Part shown: positions 1 through 10,252 of the stretch, piece after piece
How the letters are laid out: each line of letters begins with the position of its first letter
Numbering within the stretch: position 1 is the first letter of the stretch
Assembly (NCBI RefSeq): GCF_000725495.1
Contig: NZ_KL647039.1
Span: forward strand, 148,287-212,286
From: Streptomyces aureus
GTDB taxonomy: Bacteria > Actinomycetota > Actinomycetes > Streptomycetales > Streptomycetaceae
Length of the DNA: 64,000 bases
Reading direction: 5' to 3'
Position numbers and translations under genes: made by a program
The notes under the pieces: model-generated
What the model was told of the DNA's origin: nothing
Database searches by the model: none
The model's input: the letters and a program-made list of their open reading frames with translations, nothing else

Positions 1-1534
1 GGGCGCTGCGGGTGCCCCGGTCGAAGGTCTCGATGGAGATGCGGGTGCGCCGGGTCAGCACGTCGTCCAGGTGACGGGCACCCTCGTGCGAGGCGGCGTA
101 GACGATCTCGGCGCGGAGGTAGTCCTCGGCGGCCGGCAGCGGCTCACCGAGGGACGGGTCACCCGCGATGAGGTCGAGGAGTTCCTCGGCGAGGGAGCCG
201 TACCGGTTCAACAGGTGCTCCACGCGCACCACGTGGATGCCGGTGCGCGCGGCGATCCGCGCCCGGGCGTTCCACAGCGCGCGGTACCCCTCGGCGCCGA
301 GCAGCGGGACGTCCTCGGTGACGCACTCGGCGACGCGCTGGTCGAGACCGTGCACCGCCTCGTCCACCGCGTCCTTGGCCATGACCCGGTAGGTCGTGTA
401 CTTGCCGCCCGCGACCACCACGAGTCCGGGCACCGGATGGGCCACGGTGTGCTCGCGCGAGAGCTTGCTGGTGGCGTCCGACTCGCCCGCCAGCAGCGGG
501 CGCAGCCCCGCGTACACCCCCTCGACGTCGTCGCGGGAGAGCGGGACGGAGAGCACCGAGTTCACGTGTTCCAGCAGATAGTCGATGTCGGCGCTGGAGG
601 CCGCCGGGTGGGCCTTGTCCAGGTCCCAGTCGGTGTCGGTGGTGCCGATGATCCAGTGGCGGCCCCACGGGATCACGAACAGCACGGACTTCTCGGTGCG
701 CAGGATGAGCCCGGTCGAGGAGTTGATCCGGTCCTTCGGCACGACCAGATGGATGCCCTTGGACGCGCGGACGTGGAACTGGCCCCGCTCCCCGACCATG
801 GCCTGGGTGTCGTCGGTCCACACGCCGGTGGCGTTGACGATCTGGCGGGCGCGGACGTCGTACTCGCCGCCGCCCTCGATGTCGCGCACCCGGGCCCCGA
901 CCACCCGCTCGCCCTCGCGCAGGAACCCGGTGACCCGGGCACGGTTGGCGACCTTGGCCCCGTACGAGGCGGCCGTGCGCACCAGGGTCGCCACATAGCG
1001 GGCGTCGTCCATCTGGGCGTCGTAGTACTGAAGGGCGCCGATCAGCGCGTCCTTCTTCAAGGCCGGTGCGACGCGCAGGGCGTGGCGGCGGGTCAGATGG
1101 CGGTGGGCGGGCAGCCCTCTGCCGTGGCCGCGGGCCATCGACATGGCGTCGTACAGCGCGACGCCCGATCCCGCGTACAGCCGCTCCCAGCCCTTGTGCT
1201 GGAGGGGGTAGAGGAACGGGACGGGCTTGACCAGGTGCGGCGCGAGCCGTTCGAGGAGCAGCCCGCGTTCCTTGAGCGCCTCGCGGACGAGCGCGAAGTC
1301 GAGCATCTCCAGATACCGCAGACCGCCGTGGATCAGTTTGCTGGATCTGCTCGAGGTGCCCGACGCCCAGTCGCGCGCCTCGACCAGTCCGGTGGACAGA
1401 CCGCGTGTCACGGCGTCCAGCGCGGTGCCGGCGCCGACCACGCCCGCGCCCACGACCAGCACGTCCAGCTCACGCTCGGCCATTCCCGCCAGAGACTCGG
1501 CCCGCTCGGCCGGCCCCAGTGTCGCTGTCCTCAC
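1..1534 (-). CDS. glpD: Aerobic glycerol-3-phosphate dehydrogenase, partial (C-terminus off the left edge)
   Basis: FAD-dependent, membrane-associated enzyme oxidising sn-glycerol 3-phosphate to DHAP in glycerol catabolism. Reading from the GTG at 1534, a dinucleotide-binding motif of the VVGAGVVGAG type lies at about residues 28-37, followed by the flavoprotein segments SGTSSRSSKLIHGGLRYLE and GGKYTTYRVMAKDAVDEA typical of the GlpD family. About 511 codons are present; the frame is still open at base 1, so the end lies outside. GTG at 1534 is chosen because GGGAGG precedes it by a normal distance; an internal ATG 17 codons later (just before the FAD fold) is the alternative. Transcribed divergently from the dehydrogenase-like gene at 1805. 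No glpF or glpK is visible next to it. Confidence 0.95.
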   Translation of the reverse strand, partial: MRTATLGPAERAESLAGMAERELDVLVVGAGVVGAGTALDAVTRGLSTGLVEARDWASGTSSRSSKLIHGGLRYLEMLDFALVREALKERGLLLERLAPHLVKPVPFLYPLQHKGWERLYAGSGVALYDAMSMARGHGRGLPAHRHLTRRHALRVAPALKKDALIGALQYYDAQMDDARYVATLVRTAASYGAKVANRARVTGFLREGERVVGARVRDIEGGGEYDVRARQIVNATGVWTDDTQAMVGERGQFHVRASKGIHLVVPKDRINSSTGLILRTEKSVLFVIPWGRHWIIGTTDTDWDLDKAHPAASSADIDYLLEHVNSVLSVPLSRDDVEGVYAGLRPLLAGESDATSKLSREHTVAHPVPGLVVVAGGKYTTYRVMAKDAVDEAVHGLDQRVAECVTEDVPLLGAEGYRALWNARARIAARTGIHVVRVEHLLNRYGSLAEELLDLIAGDPSLGEPLPAAEDYLRAEIVYAASHEGARHLDDVLTRRTRISIETFDRGTRSA

Positions 1535-1804
1535 CGCTGCCTCCCGCTGTAGGTCGCGCTGGCCGCACCTGTCCGGCGACGCCCGGCTCACATCCCCCCT
1601 GCCCAAAGTCTGACCGTCTCTCCCCTCATCGGCCACCGTCCGTCCGCAGCCTGTGGACAACTCTCGGCGACGCGCACGGAATCTTGATCGATCAATCCCG
1701 CAAATCGGTCATATTTACTCCTAGTCTGACATTGCGCTCGTCCGTCCTGTCCACCGGGCTTGCGCACCTGTCCCGCATCGGTTACTGGGAAGGACGGCCC
1801 ATCC

Positions 1805-3013
1805 ATGCCCGCAGACCTCGCCGTCATCGGACTCGGTCACCTCGGCCTGCCCCTGGCCCAGGCCGCCGTCGCCGCCGGCATCCCCACCCTCGGCTACGGA
1901 ACCGGACCCGAAGGGGGCTCCCTCACTCCCGCGGAACTGCGCCGGATGCTCTCGGGGGGCTTCCGGCCCACCACCAACCCGGCCGAGCTGGGCCGCGTAC
2001 GCACCGCCGTCATCTGCGCCCCGACCCCGCAGGGCGCGGACGGCACCCCCGACCTCGGCCACGTGGAGTCGGCGGCCCGCACGCTGGCGGCGCGGCTGCG
2101 TCCGCACACCACCGTGATCCTGGAGTCGTCCGTGCACCCCGGCACCACCGAGGGTTTCCTGCGCCCGCTCCTGGAGGAGGGCTCCGGACTGCGCGCGGGA
2201 CGCGACTTCCACCTCGCCTACTCGCCCAGCCGGGTCGACCCCGGCAACCGCGACATCACCCCCGCCGGCACACCGAAGGTCATCGGCGGCCTCACCCCGG
2301 CGTGCACCGAGTCGGCCGCCGCCTTCTACGGACGGCTGACCGACAAGGTCGTCCGTGCGCGGGGACCCCGCGAGGCGGAGACCGTGCAGGTCCTGGAGAC
2401 CAATTTCCGGCACGTCAACATCGCGCTCGTCAACGAGATGGCCGTGCTCTGCCACGACCTGGGCGTCGATCTGTGGGACGTGATCCGCTGCGCGGAGACC
2501 AAGCCGTTCGGGTTCCAGGCGTTCCGGCCCGGCCCCGGCGTCGGCGGACACGGGATCGCGCAGGACCTCGGCGGCCCCTCCGGGCGCCCGCTGCGCATGG
2601 TCGAACTGGCCCGCCAGGTCAACGACCACATGCCCCGGTACGTCGTCCAGCGCGCCGCCGCGCTCCTCAACGAACACGGGAAGTCCGCCCGTGCCGCGCG
2701 CGTGCTCCTCCTCGGCGTCACCTACAAGGCGGACATCGCCGACCGGCAGGGCACCCCGGCCCACGAGATCGCCGTACGGCTGATGGAGCTCGGCGCCTCC
2801 GTCAGCTACCACGACCCGCACGTGCCGGCCTGGAGCGTCCTCGGGCGGCCCGTCCCGCGCGCCGACTCCCTCTACGAGGCCGCGGCCGACGCCGACCTGA
2901 CGATCCTGCTCCAGCAGCACCGCACCTACGACCTGCAAGGACTGTCCGTGAAGGCCCAGCTCCTGCTCGACACTCGGGGTGCGACCCCGACCGGGGCGGC
3001 GCACCGGCTCTGA
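1805..3013 (+). CDS. UDP-glucose/GDP-mannose dehydrogenase family protein with lost catalytic residues
   Basis: A 402-aa protein with the three-part build of nucleotide-sugar dehydrogenases (WecC/UDP-ManNAc dehydrogenase-like): N-terminal Rossmann fold with VIGLGHLGLPLA (res 7-18), central helical domain with ETNFRHVNIALVNE (about 198-211), and C-terminal domain with GVTYKADIADRQGTPA. The active-site loop reads GPGVGGHGIAQD (243-254): the catalytic cysteine of the family (GGHC) is glycine 250 here, and the lysine expected in the AExxK segment is glutamine (about 195). A sequence change this specific suggests the protein no longer performs the two-step NAD oxidation, or does something else. 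ATG 1805 is preceded by GGAAGG. The gene stands alone, divergent from glpD. Family assignment is strong, function unknown. Confidence 0.85.
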   Translation: MPADLAVIGLGHLGLPLAQAAVAAGIPTLGYGTGPEGGSLTPAELRRMLSGGFRPTTNPAELGRVRTAVICAPTPQGADGTPDLGHVESAARTLAARLRPHTTVILESSVHPGTTEGFLRPLLEEGSGLRAGRDFHLAYSPSRVDPGNRDITPAGTPKVIGGLTPACTESAAAFYGRLTDKVVRARGPREAETVQVLETNFRHVNIALVNEMAVLCHDLGVDLWDVIRCAETKPFGFQAFRPGPGVGGHGIAQDLGGPSGRPLRMVELARQVNDHMPRYVVQRAAALLNEHGKSARAARVLLLGVTYKADIADRQGTPAHEIAVRLMELGASVSYHDPHVPAWSVLGRPVPRADSLYEAAADADLTILLQQHRTYDLQGLSVKAQLLLDTRGATPTGAAHRL

Positions 3014-3165
3014 TCCCTCGCGAAATCCCCTCACCGATTGTCACCGCCCCCTGCTAACCTGCGGCAGCTCTCGCACACACGTACGCCCATGCCCCGGGCG
3101 CCGTCAGGTGTGCGGCGAGATCCACGCGCACCCCACGGTGCGCCCGCATCCCTGGGGGGAACCAC

Positions 3166-3753
3166 ATGAGTGAGTCGACGCCGCCGTCCGGTCCACCGGT
3201 CGACGCCAACCCTTACGCGACCGCGCCCGCGGCGCCCGCCGACCAGCCGCCCGTACCGCCGGGGACCGCCGTGCCGCAGGGCGCCCCGCAGTTCGCGGCC
3301 CAGCCGGGCTTCCCGGTCGCGCCCGCCGCCCCCGCCGGCCCGGTGCGCAACAACTTCCCGCTCGGCCTCGTCGCCGCCATCGGCGCCGGCGTCGTCTCCG
3401 CGATCCTGTACGGCCTCGTCACCGGCCTCACCAAGCACGAGATCGGTTACGCAGCCGTCGGTGTCGGCTTCCTGGTGGGCATCGCCGCGGGCCGCGTCGG
3501 CGGCCGCAGCCAGACGCTCCCGGTCGCCAGCGTGATCGTCTCCGTCGCCGCGATCTACCTCGGCCAGCTGATCGGCGAGGCCATGATCATCGCCGATCAC
3601 TTCGACGTCGGCTTCAGCAAGGTCTTCTTCGACCACTTCAGCGTGGCCCAGGAAGCCTGGAAGGCCGACGCCGACCCGCTGACCTTCGTCTTCTTCGCCA
3701 TCGCGGCCTACGTGGCGTTCCAGAGCACCCGCAAGGCCGGACACGGTCACTGA
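3166..3753 (+). CDS. Membrane protein with proline-rich N-terminus, unknown function
   Basis: 195 aa. The first 60 residues are Pro/Ala/Gln-rich and probably disordered and cytoplasmic. Three or four hydrophobic segments follow: about residues 65-85, 88-110 with a GRVGGRS turn, 118-142 and 180-192. ATG 3166 has GGGGGGAA upstream, a strong ribosome binding site. This layout (low-complexity tail plus a small membrane bundle) is common in Streptomyces, but I recognise no named domain. Monocistronic: the preceding gene ends 152 bp upstream and a strong terminator follows 22 bp after the stop. Confidence 0.8.
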   Translation: MSESTPPSGPPVDANPYATAPAAPADQPPVPPGTAVPQGAPQFAAQPGFPVAPAAPAGPVRNNFPLGLVAAIGAGVVSAILYGLVTGLTKHEIGYAAVGVGFLVGIAAGRVGGRSQTLPVASVIVSVAAIYLGQLIGEAMIIADHFDVGFSKVFFDHFSVAQEAWKADADPLTFVFFAIAAYVAFQSTRKAGHGH

Positions 3754-3774
3754 CCCGTCGCTCCGGACATGCGA

Positions 3775-3807
3775 GAAGGGCCCCCGCCGAATCGGCGGGG
3801 GCCCTTC
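3775..3807. terminator. Bidirectional terminator between convergent genes
   Basis: A perfect 16-bp inverted repeat (GAAGGGCCCCCGCCGA at 3775-3790 and its complement at 3792-3807) with a minimal loop sits between the plus-strand membrane protein (ends 3753) and the minus-strand guaB3 (ends 3837). It can terminate transcription from both sides. Confidence 0.85.
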
Positions 3808-3836
3808 CACGTGCCGGACCGGCGTGAGCCGGGCGG

Positions 3837-4961
3837 CTAGCGCTTGTGCTGGGAGTCCGCGACCGTCACCTCGACGCGCTGGAACTCCTTGAGCTCGCTG
3901 TAGCCGGTGGTGGCCATCGCGCGGCGCAGGGCGCCGAAGATGTTCATCGAGCCGTCCGGGATGTGCGACGGGCCGGTGAGGATCTCCTCGATGGTGCCGA
4001 CGGTGCCGAGGTCCACCTTCTTGCCGCGCGGCAGCTCCTCGTTCACCGCCTCCATGCCCCAGTGGTGGCCGCGGCCCGGCGCGTCGGTGGCGCGCGCGAG
4101 CGGGGAGCCCATCATCACGGAGTCGGCGCCGCAGGCGATGGCCTTGGGGAGGTCGCCGGACCAGCCCACGCCGCCGTCGGCGATGACGTGCACGTACCGG
4201 CCGCCGGACTCGTCCATGTAGTCGCGGCGGGCCGCGGCGACGTCCGCGACGGCGGTGGCCATCGGGACCTGGATGCCCAGCACGTTGCGCGTGGTGTGCG
4301 CGGCGCCGCCGCCGAAACCGACGAGGACACCGGCCGCGCCGGTGCGCATCAGGTGCAGCGCCGCGGTGTACGTGGCGCAGCCGCCGACGATCACCGGGAC
4401 GTCGAGCTCGTAGATGAACTGCTTCAGGTTCAGCGGCTCGGCGGCACCGGAGACGTGCTCGGCCGAGACCGTCGTACCGCGGATGACGAAGATGTCCACG
4501 CCCGCGTCGACGACGGCCTTGGAGAACTGCGCCGTGCGCTGCGGGGAGAGGGCGGCGGCGGTGACGACACCGGAGTCGCGCACCTCCTTGATGCGCTGCC
4601 CGATCAGCTCCTCCTTGATGGGAGCCGCGTAGATCTCCTGGAGCCGGCGGGTCGCGCGCTCCGCGTCCAGCCCGGCGATCTCGTCGAGCAGCGGCTGCGG
4701 GTCGTCGTACCGCGTCCAGAGGCCTTCCAGGTTCAGGACGCCGAGGCCGCCCAGCTCGCCGATGCGGATCGCGGTGGCCGGGGAGACGACCGAGTCCATG
4801 GGAGCGGCCAGGAACGGCAGCTCGAAGCGGTACGCGTCGATCTGCCAGGCGATCGAGACCTCCTTCGGGTCCCGCGTACGGCGGCTCGGGACGACGGCGA
4901 TGTCGTCGAAGGCGTACGCCCGGCGGCCGCGCTTGCCGCGCCCGATCTCGATCTCAGTCAC
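3837..4961 (-). CDS. guaB3: IMP dehydrogenase-like protein of the GuaB3 type (catalytic Cys loop altered)
   Basis: 374-aa TIM-barrel protein of the IMPDH/GMP reductase superfamily, without the CBS pair of true IMPDH. N-terminal AYAFDDIAVVPSRRTRDP and APMDSVVSP correspond to the family start. The loop that in the neighbouring guaB reads GPGSICTTR is GFGGGAAHTTR here, so the nucleophilic cysteine is missing; DGGVGWSGDLPKAIACGAD is the phosphate-binding segment. It is therefore unlikely to be an ordinary IMPDH; actinobacterial paralogues next to guaB are called GuaB3. GTG at 4961 is chosen since AAGAGG stands 7 nt upstream and the homology starts there. It follows guaB on the same strand, with a hairpin between them. 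Confidence 0.88.
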   Translation of the reverse strand: MTEIEIGRGKRGRRAYAFDDIAVVPSRRTRDPKEVSIAWQIDAYRFELPFLAAPMDSVVSPATAIRIGELGGLGVLNLEGLWTRYDDPQPLLDEIAGLDAERATRRLQEIYAAPIKEELIGQRIKEVRDSGVVTAAALSPQRTAQFSKAVVDAGVDIFVIRGTTVSAEHVSGAAEPLNLKQFIYELDVPVIVGGCATYTAALHLMRTGAAGVLVGFGGGAAHTTRNVLGIQVPMATAVADVAAARRDYMDESGGRYVHVIADGGVGWSGDLPKAIACGADSVMMGSPLARATDAPGRGHHWGMEAVNEELPRGKKVDLGTVGTIEEILTGPSHIPDGSMNIFGALRRAMATTGYSELKEFQRVEVTVADSQHKR

Positions 4962-5018
4962 GTTGTGGCCTCTTTCCCTCTTCGCTTCTGCGCCTCCCAG
5001 TATCCCCGACGCCCACGA

Positions 5019-5053
5019 CAAGGGCGGCCCCGGAACCTCCGGGACCGCCCTCG
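5019..5053 (-). terminator. Hairpin between guaB and guaB3
   Basis: Arms at 5019-5034 and 5038-5053 pair over 16 positions with one G.U/mismatch and a 3-nt loop, in the 140-bp gap between guaB stop (5102) and guaB3 start (4961). There is no U-tract, so it may attenuate rather than fully stop readthrough from guaB into guaB3. Confidence 0.65.
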
Positions 5054-5101
5054 TGGCGGGCTTCCACGCGTGCGTGCAAGCCCGGTCAGGTGTACGGGTG
5101 A

Positions 5102-7033
<1,932 letters not shown>

Positions 7034-7699
7034 CTACTGCTCCGCGAGCGCCCGCAGCCGGCTCAGCGCACGGTGCTGGGCCACCCGGACGGCGCCTGGC
7101 GACATGCCCAGCATCTGCCCCGTCTCCTCGGCCGTGAGACCGACCGCGATCCGCAGCAGGAGCAGCTCGCGCTGGTTCTCGGGGAGGTTGGCCATGAGCT
7201 TCTTGGCCCATTCGGCGTCGCTGCTGAGCAGCGCCCGCTCCTCGGGGCCGAGGGAGTCGTCGGGCCGTTCCGGCATCTCGTCGGACGGGACGGCCGTGGA
7301 TCCCGGATGACGCATCGCGGCACGTTGGAGGTCGGCGACCTTGTGCGCGGCGATCGCGAAGACAAACGCCTCGAACGGACGGCCGGTGTCCTTGTACCGC
7401 GGCAGCGCGAGGAGCACCGCGACGCAGACCTCCTGCGCCAGATCCTCGACGAAGTGCCGCGCGTCCCCCGGGAGCCGGGACAGCCTCGCGCGGCAGTACC
7501 GCAGCGCGAGGGGGTGTACGTGGGCGAGCAGGTCGTGCGTGGCCTGTTCGTCGCCGTCGACCGCGCGAAGGACGAGCGCACCGATCCCCGTCGTCTCGTC
7601 TTCACGCATCGGTCCATGGTGCCTTGGCGTCGTCCTGTCCGCGGCACCGCGTCCGTAGTTGTGCACCGAAGCGTTATGAGCAGGTGCGCCGGAACTCAT
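7034..7699 (-). CDS. shbA: ECF-type RNA polymerase sigma factor, ShbA-like
   Basis: Sigma-70 region 2 is at about residues 55-120 ([40 protein letters not shown]), a linker with [15 protein letters not shown] follows, and region 4 is at about 165-218 ([41 protein letters not shown]). Region 1.1 and region 3 are absent, so it is an ECF sigma. By position between guaB and bldM it corresponds to ShbA, which in S. griseus drives the principal sigma gene hrdB (established knowledge, not visible here). Start: ATG 7699 has GGGGAGG upstream; ATG 7609 (MREDETTG) is closer to the conserved part but lacks a ribosome binding site. No anti-sigma gene is adjacent. Confidence 0.88.
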   Translation of the reverse strand: MSSGAPAHNASVHNYGRGAADRTTPRHHGPMREDETTGIGALVLRAVDGDEQATHDLLAHVHPLALRYCRARLSRLPGDARHFVEDLAQEVCVAVLLALPRYKDTGRPFEAFVFAIAAHKVADLQRAAMRHPGSTAVPSDEMPERPDDSLGPEERALLSSDAEWAKKLMANLPENQRELLLLRIAVGLTAEETGQMLGMSPGAVRVAQHRALSRLRALAEQ

Positions 7700-7883
7700 C
7701 TCCTGCGCCCTCCCCTTCCGCTCGACCGACTTGTCCCCAAGGAACTCCACACCTCAAGGATGCGGCATCCGCCGGGAAACGGGGATCGGACACCGAGGAG
7801 GCCCCCACCGAGGGCCCGGCCCCGCCCGCCGTTCGGCGGGCAGGGACTGCTGCCGTCATACCCATACCCGCGAGGTGGCTCAC

Positions 7884-8495
7884 CTAGCGGACCAGGCCCC
7901 ACCGGAATCCGAGCGCGACCGCGTGCGCCCGGTCCGAGGCGCCGAGCTTCTTGAAAAGACGCCGGGCGTGGGTCTTGACCGTGTCCTCGGAGAGGAACAG
8001 CTCACGGCCGATCTCCGCGTTCGAGCGCCCGTGGCTCATTCCCTCGAGGACCTGGATCTCACGCGCGGTGAGCGTGGGCGCGGCGCCCATCTCGGCCGAG
8101 CGCAGTCTGCGCGGGGCGAGCCGCCAGGTCGGGTCGGCGAGCGCCTGGGTCACGGTGGCGCGCAGCTCGGCCCGTGAGGCGTCCTTGTGGAGATAGCCGC
8201 GGGCGCCGGCGGCGACGGCGAGCGCCACCCCGTCCAGGTCCTCGGCGACGGTGAGCATGATGATGCGCGCACCGGGGTCGGCGGACAGCAGCCGCCGGAC
8301 CGTCTCGACGCCGCCCAGACCGGGCATGCGTACGTCCATCAGAATCAAATCCGAACGGTCGGCTCCCCAGCGGCGGAGGACTTCCTCGCCGTTGGCCGCC
8401 GTCGTCACGCGCTCGACACCGGGCACGGTCGCGACCGCGCGGCGGAGCGCCTCTCGGGCAAGCGGGGAGTCGTCGCAGACGAGGACGGATGTCAT
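7884..8495 (-). CDS. bldM: Response regulator BldM, developmental transcription factor
   Basis: 203 aa with an N-terminal receiver domain (VCDDS at 6-10, acceptor Asp54 in LILMDVRMPG, Thr/Lys switch residues in MLTVAED and YLHKDAS) and a C-terminal LuxR-type HTH (about 140-195, LTAREIQVLEGMSHGRSNAEIG). Length, sequence and position next to whiD identify BldM, which acts as homodimer and as heterodimer with WhiI to activate sporulation genes; in S. coelicolor Asp54 is not essential and the protein behaves as an atypical regulator. ATG 8495 has GGAGGA at 6 nt. Orphan: no kinase gene is adjacent. Transcribed from a sigma-BldN promoter described separately. Confidence 0.96.
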   Translation of the reverse strand: MTSVLVCDDSPLAREALRRAVATVPGVERVTTAANGEEVLRRWGADRSDLILMDVRMPGLGGVETVRRLLSADPGARIIMLTVAEDLDGVALAVAAGARGYLHKDASRAELRATVTQALADPTWRLAPRRLRSAEMGAAPTLTAREIQVLEGMSHGRSNAEIGRELFLSEDTVKTHARRLFKKLGASDRAHAVALGFRWGLVR

Positions 8496-8884
8496 GACCG
8501 TCCTCCGCAGCTGATGCGCGTCACCTTGAGCCTCCAGGCTGTTACGAATCGTCACCTGTGCGGTCGACACTCGCAGGCGGATATGGCCACCTACCCGAGC
8601 GCTTGTACCTTCAACCGCCTCAGCCATCTCAACGATGGTCACTCGAAAGAGTTACGGGGCAGTCGGCCGTCATCGGCACTGTACGTGAGGACACAAACAC
8701 GGTGCAGACATGCGCGCCGACCCTCAACGTTTCATCACAACCCATGCCCCATTTAGCCGGTTTTCTTCCCATTCGCTGGTGTCTGAGGCTAGATTCGCAA
8801 TGAGTCATATTTTCATCTCCTTAGATCGTAGATGTACGGTCGGTGGGCACAGAGCAGCCCAGAACGGCAACAAGGGGACACGCA
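8496..8884. other. Divergent control region between bldM and whiD
   Basis: 389 bp between two developmental genes read outward. The bldM side holds a sigma-BldN promoter at 8629-8656, giving an mRNA leader of roughly 125 nt. The whiD side, from about 8700, is more A+T-rich than its surroundings; TAGATT at 8790-8795 is a possible -10 for whiD, but no matching -35 was found. I saw no WhiG-type (TAAA-N15-GCCGATAA) promoter. Confidence 0.6.
8629..8656 (-). promoter_or_regulatory. bldMp1: Sigma-BldN-dependent promoter of bldM
   Basis: On the minus strand CGTAAC (8656-8651) and CGTTGA (8634-8629) are separated by exactly 16 nt. Both hexamers match the sigma-BldN consensus CGTAAC-N16/17-CGTTGA in every position. 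The start of transcription would fall near 8622. This fits the known BldN-to-BldM step of the Streptomyces sporulation cascade. Confidence 0.92.
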
Positions 8885-9214
8885 ATGGCAGATTTCTCCC
8901 GCCTTCCCGGTCCGAACGCGGACCTCTGGGACTGGCAGCTCCTCGCGGCCTGCCGAGGGGTCGACAGCTCGCTCTTCTTCCACCCGGAGGGCGAGCGTGG
9001 TGCGGCACGGAGCGCTCGTGAGAACTCGGCCAAAGAGGTCTGCATGAGATGCCCGGTGCGCGCGGAATGCGCGGCGCACGCGCTGGCGGTGCGCGAACCG
9101 TACGGCGTATGGGGCGGGCTGACCGAGGACGAGCGCGAAGAGCTCATGGGACGGGCACGCAACCGGCTGGTGTCGGCGGCGGCCACCGGAAACACATCCG
9201 CCTCGAACAACTGA
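8885..9214 (+). CDS. whiD: WhiB-family iron-sulfur protein WhiD
   Basis: 109 aa Wbl protein. Four cysteines at 23, 53, 56 and 62 (C-x29-CxxC-x5-C) ligate a [4Fe-4S] cluster, and GVWGGLTEDER at about 74-84 is the Wbl signature turn that contacts the principal sigma factor. The sequence and position beside bldM identify WhiD, needed for spore maturation. ATG 8885 is preceded by AAGGGG. The tail after residue 95 is Ala/Thr/Asn-rich and probably flexible. Divergent from bldM. Confidence 0.95.
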   Translation: MADFSRLPGPNADLWDWQLLAACRGVDSSLFFHPEGERGAARSARENSAKEVCMRCPVRAECAAHALAVREPYGVWGGLTEDEREELMGRARNRLVSAAATGNTSASNN

Positions 9215-9237
9215 AGGAACGTTTCTGCCAAGTGGGT

Positions 9238-9261
9238 GTACCGGCTTTGACGGTCCGGTAC
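9238..9261. terminator. Short hairpin between whiD and the LysR gene
   Basis: GTACCGG (9238-9244) and CCGGTAC (9255-9261) pair perfectly around a 10-nt loop, between the convergent stops of whiD (9214) and the LysR gene (9277). No U-tract; a modest terminator candidate. Confidence 0.5.
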
Positions 9262-9276
9262 CTCGCGGGCGGAGCG

Positions 9277-10173
9277 CTAGCGGGCCGCCGCCCGGGCCAG
9301 GCGGTCCAGCGTCGCGGCCACCGCCGGCACCCCGGCGAGGTCCGGAAGGGTGAGGGCGACGATCTCCCGGCTCACCGCGGGCTCCACCGTCACGGTCCGC
9401 GCCCCCTTCGGGCGTACGGACTCGATCGCGAGCTCCGGCAGGACGGCCACGCCGAGGCCCGCGCCCACGAGTCCGACCACCGCCGGATAGTCGTCGGTGG
9501 CGAAGTCGATGCGGGGCTCGAAGCCGGCGTCGCGGCAGACCTCGACGAGCTGGCCGCGGCAGCGCGGGCAGCCGGCGATCCAGGACTCACCGGCGAACTC
9601 GCCGATCGCGACGGACTCCGAGCGGGCGAGCGGGTGCCCCTCGGGCACCAGGCCGACCAGACGGTCCGTCAGCAGGGGCCGTACGACGAGGTCGTCCCAC
9701 TCCTCCGCCCCCGGGGCGTTCTCGTAGCGGAAGGCGAGCGCGATGTCGCAGTCGCCGGCCCGGAGCTTCTCCACGGACTCGGGCGGTTCGGCCTCCTCCA
9801 GGGAGACACGGGTGCCGGGGTGGGCGGCGCGCAGCGCGGCCAGGGCGGTGGGCACGAGGGTGGAGCTGCCGCTGGGGAAGGAGACCAGACGGACCCGGCC
9901 CGCGCGCAGACCGGCGATCGCGGCGACCTCCTCCTCGGCGGCCGTGAGCCCGGCGAGGATGCTGGCCGCGTGCTTGACCAGGGCCTCGCCCGCCTGCGTC
10001 AGACGCATCTCGCGGCCCGTCCTGACGAGCAGGGGGGTGCCCACGGACGACTCCAGGGCCTTCATCTGCTGGCTGACGGCGGGCTGGGTGCAGCCCAGCT
10101 CGCGGCCCGCCGCCGAGAAGGATCCGGTGGTGGCGACGGCGCGCAGGACACGGAGATGACGGGCCTCGATCAC
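9277..10173 (-). CDS. LysR-family transcriptional regulator
   Basis: 298 aa, standard LTTR length. Winged HTH at residues 1-62 (HLRVLRAVATTGSFSAAGRELGCTQPAVSQQMKALE), then an effector-binding domain of two subdomains (about 90-290). A CPRC pair within WIAGCPRCRGQLVEVC (about 200-215) is unusual and could serve redox sensing or metal binding. Divergent from the MOSC gene with an 79-bp gap, the usual LTTR arrangement, so it probably controls that gene and itself. ATG 10173 is the only sensible start for the HTH. No effector can be inferred. Confidence 0.92.
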   Translation of the reverse strand: MIEARHLRVLRAVATTGSFSAAGRELGCTQPAVSQQMKALESSVGTPLLVRTGREMRLTQAGEALVKHAASILAGLTAAEEEVAAIAGLRAGRVRLVSFPSGSSTLVPTALAALRAAHPGTRVSLEEAEPPESVEKLRAGDCDIALAFRYENAPGAEEWDDLVVRPLLTDRLVGLVPEGHPLARSESVAIGEFAGESWIAGCPRCRGQLVEVCRDAGFEPRIDFATDDYPAVVGLVGAGLGVAVLPELAIESVRPKGARTVTVEPAVSREIVALTLPDLAGVPAVAATLDRLARAAAR

Positions 10174-10217
10174 CTTTCGAGCATAAGCGCGCCTTGGGTT
10201 CTGTGCCCAATATCGCG

Positions 10218-10246
10218 TCGACGCTTTGGCATGTATGACCTAGCTT
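10218..10246 (+). promoter_or_regulatory. Promoter of the MOSC gene, likely leaderless transcript
   Basis: TCGACG (10218-10223) and TAGCTT (10241-10246) are separated by 17 nt and resemble a vegetative -35/-10 pair. The -10 ends 6 nt before the ATG at 10253, and no Shine-Dalgarno sequence is present, so transcription probably starts at or next to the start codon. Confidence 0.6.
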
Positions 10247-10252
10247 GATGCC

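Noticed and set aside
1405..3057. Plus-strand frame covering the glpD start and the dehydrogenase-like gene
   Set aside because: Runs out of frame through the dehydrogenase-like gene; almost entirely Arg/Pro/Gly.
8519..8546. Second CGTAAC box closer to bldM
   Set aside because: At the required distance the sequence is GTGACG, not CGTTGA, so it is not a sigma-BldN promoter.
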